From Acidobacteriota bacterium (GTDB lineage Bacteria > Acidobacteriota > Holophagae > Holophagales > Holophagaceae), in the NCBI GenBank assembly GCA_014189895.1, contig BJFQ01000009.1:1-50160 (forward strand): a DNA stretch of 50,160 nucleotides, written 5' to 3'. The notes under the pieces were generated by a model. That model searched no databases. It was given only the letters and a program-made list of their open reading frames with translations, and was not told the DNA's origin. The stretch's first letter is position 1; each line of letters opens with the position of its first letter. This document shows positions 45,693 to 50,160 of this stretch, one piece after another. The position numbers and the translations under genes were made by a program.

Positions 45693-46415
45693 ATGGCCAT
45701 GACCTGGAACGATGATCTCGCCGAATTAAAAAAGAATCTACCCGCAGCCCCTCTCGCACCGCCGGCCGTACCGAGCGCTATGAATCAAGCGTCCAAGAAG
45801 ACCAAACCTAGTGCGCCCGCCCCGCTCGTGGAAGAGGATCAACTTTTTTTAGCGGCGATGGGACTTAAAGCCGCTCCGACAACGACGGCAAGCACGAACC
45901 CGGCCCCCCAGAGTCTGAGTCTGGCCGATGAAGATCAACTTTTTTTAGAATCGTTGCCTGGTACCCCGCGTCGCAAGGAAGTACTCCCGCCGCCGCCGTC
46001 ACTACAAACCGAGCATTTAAAAAAAGTTTTATCTTCTGAAAAGCCTCTAGTAGAAGAAGTCAAAGAGCCGACGCCTGCTTCAGAGCCCCTTCAGGTCGCG
46101 GTGTCTTCGTCACCTCAACCCGCAAGTGAAATCCATTTGGCTGCCGGCATGAGTGTCGAGGTCGATGCGCATTTGGATCTGCGCCACTTTACAGATATCG
46201 ATGGCCTCCTCCGACTCCAAGAAAGAATCGAGGACGGAGTTTTCATGGGATGGCGACATCTATGGGTGGAGTTTTCTTCGGAAGGGTCCCTGAAAGCAAC
46301 GGTCTGCGACAATCTGAAGTCGGGCTGCTACGCTTCGATTCGTCAGTTTGCTGGGGCGCCCGAACGTATGGGAGGTACCCACGCTCTCATTCTTTACTAT
46401 CTGCCTTCGCTCTGA
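45693..46415 (+). CDS. Degenerate Smr-domain-like protein
   Basis: A 240-residue protein. The first 150 residues are low in complexity and rich in Ala/Pro, with two copies of an EDQLFL motif (48-53 and 80-85), as found in the linker that precedes Smr domains. The C-terminal ~85 residues look like an Smr domain by strand order and by the terminal GAPERMGGTHALILYYL. The nuclease motifs are lost: LDLHG is LDLRH (161-165) and HGxG is FSSEG (194-198). The start may be ATG at 45693 or 45699; the latter has an AGGA site. Confidence 0.6.
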   Translation: MAMTWNDDLAELKKNLPAAPLAPPAVPSAMNQASKKTKPSAPAPLVEEDQLFLAAMGLKAAPTTTASTNPAPQSLSLADEDQLFLESLPGTPRRKEVLPPPPSLQTEHLKKVLSSEKPLVEEVKEPTPASEPLQVAVSSSPQPASEIHLAAGMSVEVDAHLDLRHFTDIDGLLRLQERIEDGVFMGWRHLWVEFSSEGSLKATVCDNLKSGCYASIRQFAGAPERMGGTHALILYYLPSL

Positions 46416-46446
46416 GAAGATCATAAGTCGGTCCTTAAAGGTGTCT

Positions 46447-47349
46447 ATGAGTTTATTAGTCGTCGGAAGTGTGGCTTTTGACTGTCTCGAAACCCCCTCG
46501 GGCAAACGAGATCATGTCCTCGGAGGCGCGGCGAGTTATTTTTCCCTAGCGGCGAGTGTCCTGACCGATATCCAACTCGTAGGAGTCGTCGGAAATGATT
46601 TTACGGAACTTTATTTAAATAAATTCTCCGGTCGGCCCATTGATCTGGCTGGTCTTGTCCACCGCCCTGGACAAACCTTCGTTTGGAAGGGTCGCTACGG
46701 GGCTAATATGAACGAGGCCGAAACCCTCGACACCCAACTCGGTGTCTTTGGGGATTTTGATCCCGTTTTGCCGCCTCATTTTCAAAAAGCTGATTATCTC
46801 TTCCTGGCCAACATTCTTCCTCGGCTCCAAACCCGTGTCATGGATCTCATGACGCAGCGTCCAAAGTGGATTGGTCTCGACACCATGAATCTTTGGATCA
46901 ATACGGCTCGGGAAGATCTCTTGGCGGTTTTAAAACGCGTGGATATTCTTTTGATTAACAATAAAGAACTCGAACTTCTCGTGCAGGACTCCACGCTATC
47001 CCTCGCTCAGTCTTATGAACGCGTCGTGGCCTTAGGTCCTAAGATCGTCGTCGTTAAAAAAGGCAATCAAGGCGCTGAACTCTTTTGTCCCATGGGACAA
47101 CTGCACATGGAGGTTCATCCGGTCGATAAAGTGGTCGATCCGACGGGAGCCGGAGACTCGTTTGCGGCAGGATTCCTTGGCTACCTGGCTCAAAGTGGCG
47201 CCCCCCTCACGGATTTCCAGGCTCTCAAGACTGCCTTGATGTATGCCAATGCCATGGCTTCATTCACGGTTGAAAAATTTGGACCCGAATCCCTTGAGAC
47301 ACTCACGCATGATCAATTACTGTCGCGCGTTAAGTTTTACCAAACCTAA
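46447..47349 (+). CDS. PfkB-family sugar kinase
   Basis: A 300-residue ribokinase-fold kinase. The N-terminal part has GSVAFDCLETPSG and VLGGAASYFSLAAS with the two-Gly substrate motif; the C-terminal signature is VVDPTGAGDSFAAGFLGYL with the catalytic Asp. The substrate is unknown. The ATG at 46447 has an AAAGGTG site; the longer frame overlaps the Smr-like gene. Its stop interlocks with rsmG. Confidence 0.92.
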   Translation: MSLLVVGSVAFDCLETPSGKRDHVLGGAASYFSLAASVLTDIQLVGVVGNDFTELYLNKFSGRPIDLAGLVHRPGQTFVWKGRYGANMNEAETLDTQLGVFGDFDPVLPPHFQKADYLFLANILPRLQTRVMDLMTQRPKWIGLDTMNLWINTAREDLLAVLKRVDILLINNKELELLVQDSTLSLAQSYERVVALGPKIVVVKKGNQGAELFCPMGQLHMEVHPVDKVVDPTGAGDSFAAGFLGYLAQSGAPLTDFQALKTALMYANAMASFTVEKFGPESLETLTHDQLLSRVKFYQT

Positions 47350-47918
47350 ACTGGATCCATCCTCAGAACCACCCGCGACCCTCGCGTAGGAAGTTGATAC
47401 GGATGAGGGGTACAGGACCAATGAGCGGGATGTTCTTCATTCATCCAGTCCTGACTTTTGAGTGCCAAGAAAAAACCTCCGGGGACCGTATGTCGATCCA
47501 TCCAAGAAGCGAGTAGGCGAGGGGAGCCGACTGCTTTGGCAACACCGACGGAAGCATGAAGGGAAGGGATCAACTCCGCTCGACCATGGAGGGCTTCTAC
47601 GTTGGCTAGTTTTAATTCCAGAATCACTTGTTGAATGAACATCGTCTTCTTTTGAGCCGCATCGAGGGCCGTGATGCGCAGATCCGGGCGTAGGATAGCT
47701 AAAACAATAGCTGGAATCCCCGCCCCCGAACCAAAATCCACCACATGGGATCCCGCGGGTACGGTTTCGAGATGGGGCAGCAAAATGGAGGCGTCGAGAA
47801 TCAGTTCTTCATAGCGGTCGGCCGGCGCCAAGCTGGTGAGCGCATGGGTCTGATTCCATTGTCCTAAGAGCGCTAAGTAGCGATCGAAGAGCAAAGGAGA
47901 CGACTCGGGAGTCAACAT
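47346..47918 (-). CDS. rsmG: RsmG, 16S rRNA m7G527 methyltransferase
   Basis: A 190-residue Rossmann-fold methyltransferase that adds m7G to 16S rRNA. The SAM motif is VVDFGSGAGIPAIVLAIL, preceded by HALTSL, typical of RsmG, with ITALDAAQKKTMFI after. The usual SRA motif is replaced by AKA in VGVAKAVGSPR. It is probably its own transcription unit, 59 bases from the divergent ybeY start. Confidence 0.9.
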   Translation of the reverse strand: MLTPESSPLLFDRYLALLGQWNQTHALTSLAPADRYEELILDASILLPHLETVPAGSHVVDFGSGAGIPAIVLAILRPDLRITALDAAQKKTMFIQQVILELKLANVEALHGRAELIPSLHASVGVAKAVGSPRLLASWMDRHTVPGGFFLALKSQDWMNEEHPAHWSCTPHPYQLPTRGSRVVLRMDPV

Positions 47919-47977
47919 AGGTTCATTTTAGAATGGAGCTAGCGTATTCTTGGAACTTATTGTCACGGAGAACTCAA

Positions 47978-48445
47978 GTGGGACGAACTTCAAAGGATTT
48001 CTGGCTCGACGTTCAGAATCGTAGTCGTCATCGACCCCCTTCTTCACGTCACCTCCTGACATTAGTGACCGAAATTATTCGAAAAGAATCCCCTGAAACG
48101 CAAGGTGTGGGGTTGATCTTTGTGGATGACGGTGAGATGAAGCGGATTAACACAACACACCGAAAAAAAAAGAAAACCACCGACGTCTTGAGTTTTCCTT
48201 CTCATCTTCCTAAGGGCGCGTATCCCTATTTAGGCGATGTGGTGATTTCGCTCTCGTTGGCACGTACCTTAGCAAAGAGCGCAGGGGTCTCCACGACACG
48301 CTATTGCTCGACCCTTTTGATTCATGGTCTTTTACATCTCTGCGGCTACGATCACGAGAAAGATCAGGGCGAAATGATGAAGCGTCAGGCGTATTGGGAG
48401 CGACACGCCCTGAAGAGCGATCCTTTGCCGATGGGACGACCCTAG
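47978..48445 (+). CDS. ybeY: YbeY, endoribonuclease
   Basis: A 155-residue metal-dependent RNase for 16S rRNA maturation and quality control. The zinc motif is HGLLHLCGYDH with the three histidines, and the upstream KKTTDVLSFP is typical. GTG at 47978 is the best start, with a GGAG site; the open frame extends to ATG at 47933, which has no site and nearly touches rsmG. No phoH, often next to ybeY, is present. Confidence 0.93.
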   Translation: MGRTSKDFWLDVQNRSRHRPPSSRHLLTLVTEIIRKESPETQGVGLIFVDDGEMKRINTTHRKKKKTTDVLSFPSHLPKGAYPYLGDVVISLSLARTLAKSAGVSTTRYCSTLLIHGLLHLCGYDHEKDQGEMMKRQAYWERHALKSDPLPMGRP

Positions 48446-48546
48446 TCTCTGAGCCTCAGCCTCAAACGCTCCTTTATTAGTAGAACGCTAGGCCTTCAAG
48501 CGATAAAATAGGAGGTTCGGACCCCTGGGGTTCTTTGGAGTCTTAC

Positions 48547-49275
48547 GTGCTGAATTTGTTAGGGTCACTTGGCTTAGGGTTGCTGCTTACGCTGGCTTTC
48601 TATTTTCTCAACGTCACGCTTTGGTTCGGCATCCCCTTTGGCTTAGCGGCTGGTATCGCCCTCTTTATTTATTTAGGACGCCAAGTTCAACAAAAATTAG
48701 AAGCCATCTTTAAGCGAGCCGGGGAACAACTCAATCGCCAGCCCCCTCTCTTCGAGAAAGCTATCGAAACCATGAAAGAAGGTTATGTCTTCTCGAACCA
48801 GCAATTTTTAGTTCGAGGCTCCATCGATGGACAGATTGGCATGGTCCAATACTTACGCGACAAGGAAGACGAAGCCATCCCGCTATTGAAGTCCGCTTCC
48901 ATGCAGCACTATATGGCGAAAGCGATGCTCGCGGTTATTGAATACAAAGAAAAAAACTATGCCGAAGTGCATTCCGTGATGAAACTCGCTATTCGCGCGG
49001 CGAAAAAAGAAAGCATGCTCTATGCGCTTTATGCTTATTTCCTCAGTGGCAAAATGAACGATCGCAATGAGGCGATTGCAATTTTAAACAAAGGACTCAA
49101 GGTCCTGAAGAACGATGAACGTTTGTTGAATAATCGCAATGCCCTCCAGAACGGTAAAGAAATGAAGATGAGTGTCTACGGCGCCGCTTGGTATCAATTC
49201 AAGATCGAGCGACCCAAAATGATGATGCAACCTCCTCCTTTTGCCAGGATGTCGGGCAAAGGGATGAGACGCTAA
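48547..49275 (+). CDS. Membrane-anchored TPR-like protein
   Basis: A 242-residue protein of unknown function. Two hydrophobic helices lie near the N-terminus (about 1-19 and 25-45 after GTG), followed by helical repeats resembling TPR (AIPLLKSASMQHYMAKAMLAV, AEVHSVMKLAIRAAKK, RNEAIAILNKGLKVLK). It may tether partners to the inner membrane. GTG at 48547 has a TGGAG site six bases upstream; TTG at 48535 is an alternative start. yebC follows after 19 bases. Confidence 0.75.
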   Translation: MLNLLGSLGLGLLLTLAFYFLNVTLWFGIPFGLAAGIALFIYLGRQVQQKLEAIFKRAGEQLNRQPPLFEKAIETMKEGYVFSNQQFLVRGSIDGQIGMVQYLRDKEDEAIPLLKSASMQHYMAKAMLAVIEYKEKNYAEVHSVMKLAIRAAKKESMLYALYAYFLSGKMNDRNEAIAILNKGLKVLKNDERLLNNRNALQNGKEMKMSVYGAAWYQFKIERPKMMMQPPPFARMSGKGMRR

Positions 49276-49294
49276 GATAATTGAAGGAGTCTCC

Positions 49295-50008
49295 ATGGGT
49301 CGCGGACATCTTTTCGTTGGAAAATCCCTTAAGGACGCCAAACGTGGGTCCATGTGGACGAAGATCCTAAAAGAAATCACCGTAGCCGCCCGTCTAGGAG
49401 GCGGAGATCCCAATGCCAACTCGCGTCTGCGTCTTGCGATTGATCAGGCTAAGCAAAATAATATGCCTAAAGATAATTACGAACGCGCCATTAAAAAGGG
49501 AACCGGTGAACTTGAGGGCGTGACCTACGAAGAAGTAGTTTATGAAGCCTACGGCCCAGGTGGCTCAGCCATGATTATCGAAGCGATGACCGATAACAAA
49601 AATCGAACTACGCCGGAGATTCGAAGTTACTTCTCCAAGATCGGTAGCGATCTCGCGGCGCAAGGCAGCGTACATTTTCTCTTTACACGCATGGGGCAGA
49701 TCATTATTGATCATGCTATACCTGAAGAAAAGCTCATGGAAGTGGCTCTCGAAGCCGGCGCCGACGATATTGTGCTGGATGGCCAAGTGTGGATTGTGAA
49801 AACGACCCCCCATGACTATGAAGCGGTTAAAAAAGCCATCGATCAGGCTCACATCCCCACCCTCGATGCCAAGATTGTCCAGTCGCCTTCGACCACGATT
49901 CAACTCGAAGGCAATACGCTGGCGCAATTCCTAAAACTCGTCGATGCCATTGAAGATAACGACGATGTTCAGCACGTCTGGCATAACGCCGAATACGACG
50001 CCCACTAA
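49295..50008 (+). CDS. yebC: YebC/PmpR-family translation or transcription factor
   Basis: A 237-residue YebC-type protein, now linked in some bacteria to translation of proline stretches. The N-terminus reads MGRGHLFVGKSLKDAKRGSM (unlike the more common MSGHSKW), followed by RLGGGDPNANSRLRLAID, NMPKDNYERAIKKGTGE and YEAYGPGGSAMIIEAMTDNKN, all typical. A GGAG site precedes the ATG. ruvC, a frequent neighbour, is not present. Confidence 0.94.
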   Translation: MGRGHLFVGKSLKDAKRGSMWTKILKEITVAARLGGGDPNANSRLRLAIDQAKQNNMPKDNYERAIKKGTGELEGVTYEEVVYEAYGPGGSAMIIEAMTDNKNRTTPEIRSYFSKIGSDLAAQGSVHFLFTRMGQIIIDHAIPEEKLMEVALEAGADDIVLDGQVWIVKTTPHDYEAVKKAIDQAHIPTLDAKIVQSPSTTIQLEGNTLAQFLKLVDAIEDNDDVQHVWHNAEYDAH

Positions 50009-50011
50009 AAG

Positions 50012-50160
50012 TTAATTGGATTCCTCTTTCAGCTCAATCATCTGGGCTTGAAGAATCGGTTCGATTTGATCGAGGGCTGTGGCCTCTAGATTATCTTCAC
50101 CAAAGTCGGTGAGTTGAGGAAGATCGACGAGGGAGTTGAGTCCGAAATTTACTAAAAATT
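50012..50160 (-). CDS. scpB: ScpB, chromosome segregation/condensation protein (3' end)
   Basis: The last 48 residues of a minus-strand gene that runs out of the window on the right. The reading frame gives FLVNFGLNSLVDLPQLTDF, which matches the C-terminal winged-helix end of ScpB (pattern FLxxFGLNSLxDLP), followed by an acidic tail ending in EESN. ScpB works with ScpA and SMC in chromosome condensation. It converges on yebC with a gap of three bases. Confidence 0.85.
   Translation of the reverse strand, partial: FLVNFGLNSLVDLPQLTDFGEDNLEATALDQIEPILQAQMIELKEESN

Noticed and set aside
1-50160. Mobile elements, phage genes and CRISPR arrays
   Set aside because: No transposase, integrase, long direct or inverted repeats, or regularly spaced repeats were found; all three tRNAs lack adjoining integrases or duplicated ends.

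Overview
The window reads as an ordinary, gene-dense piece of chromosome from a diderm (Gram-negative) bacterium. Lipid A and Kdo genes (lpxB, lpxD, kdsC), an outer-membrane porin, lgt and an AmpG-like permease show the outer membrane. Several traits together point to an Acidobacteriota-like lineage, perhaps Holophagae: separate purS/purQ/purL, a mitochondrial-type aconitase, a two-haem cytochrome-b558 type sdhCAB, an FYDLN-type zinc-ribbon protein, a DUF2203 protein and an OprO/P-like porin. This placement is inference at about 50% confidence; base composition by eye is near half G+C, lower than cultured Geothrix or Holophaga. I see no insertion sequence, prophage, CRISPR array, toxin-antitoxin pair or defence island.

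Layout. 1-3.5 kb: the end of purL and a Tat-exported amidase converge on purQ-purS. 3.5-8.5 kb: a porin, two small DNA/unknown genes, an unknown protein, lpxB, kdsC and a rhodanese. 8.4-12.7 kb (minus strand): a zinc-ribbon protein, an adenosine-deaminase family enzyme, tRNA-Arg, tRNA-Leu, tig, clpP and cmk. 12.9-14.9 kb: htpX against ychF. 15-17.2 kb: two biotinyl/lipoyl-like carrier proteins, an AUH-like enoyl-CoA hydratase and a cation efflux protein. 17.3-26.5 kb: M28 peptidase, ArnA-like formyltransferase, an unknown zinc-ribbon protein and acyl-CoA dehydrogenase (minus strand), then ald, an SDR, an MFS transporter and an acyl-CoA carboxylase carboxyltransferase. 26.6-29.7 kb: Sel1 protein, murJ, tRNA-Thr, nusB, ribH. 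29.8-36.1 kb: aconitase, cold-shock protein and sdhCAB. 36.1-43.3 kb: ampG-rluD-lgt-unknown, lpxD, acpS-GNAT-crotonase-class I amidotransferase. 43.4-50.2 kb: ssb, two unknown exported proteins, a degenerate Smr-like protein, a PfkB kinase, rsmG, ybeY, a membrane TPR protein, yebC and the end of scpB.

How the genes fit together. Aconitase and succinate dehydrogenase supply part of the TCA cycle. The AUH-like hydratase, acyl-CoA dehydrogenase, BCCP-like carriers and carboxyltransferase look like scattered parts of branched-chain acyl-CoA (leucine-type) breakdown, though no biotin carboxylase is in view. Ald adds alanine catabolism. Envelope biogenesis is represented by lpxB, lpxD, kdsC, lgt, murJ and ampG.

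The genome is compact. Six convergent gene pairs overlap by exactly four bases so that the two stop codons interlock, and several same-strand pairs overlap as ATGA. I found no clear new multi-gene system. The parts most worth following are the unknown exported proteins downstream of ssb with their degenerate Smr-like neighbour, the carrier protein with an odd attachment loop, the histidine-tailed trigger factor, and a perfect 17-base palindrome upstream of the porin.
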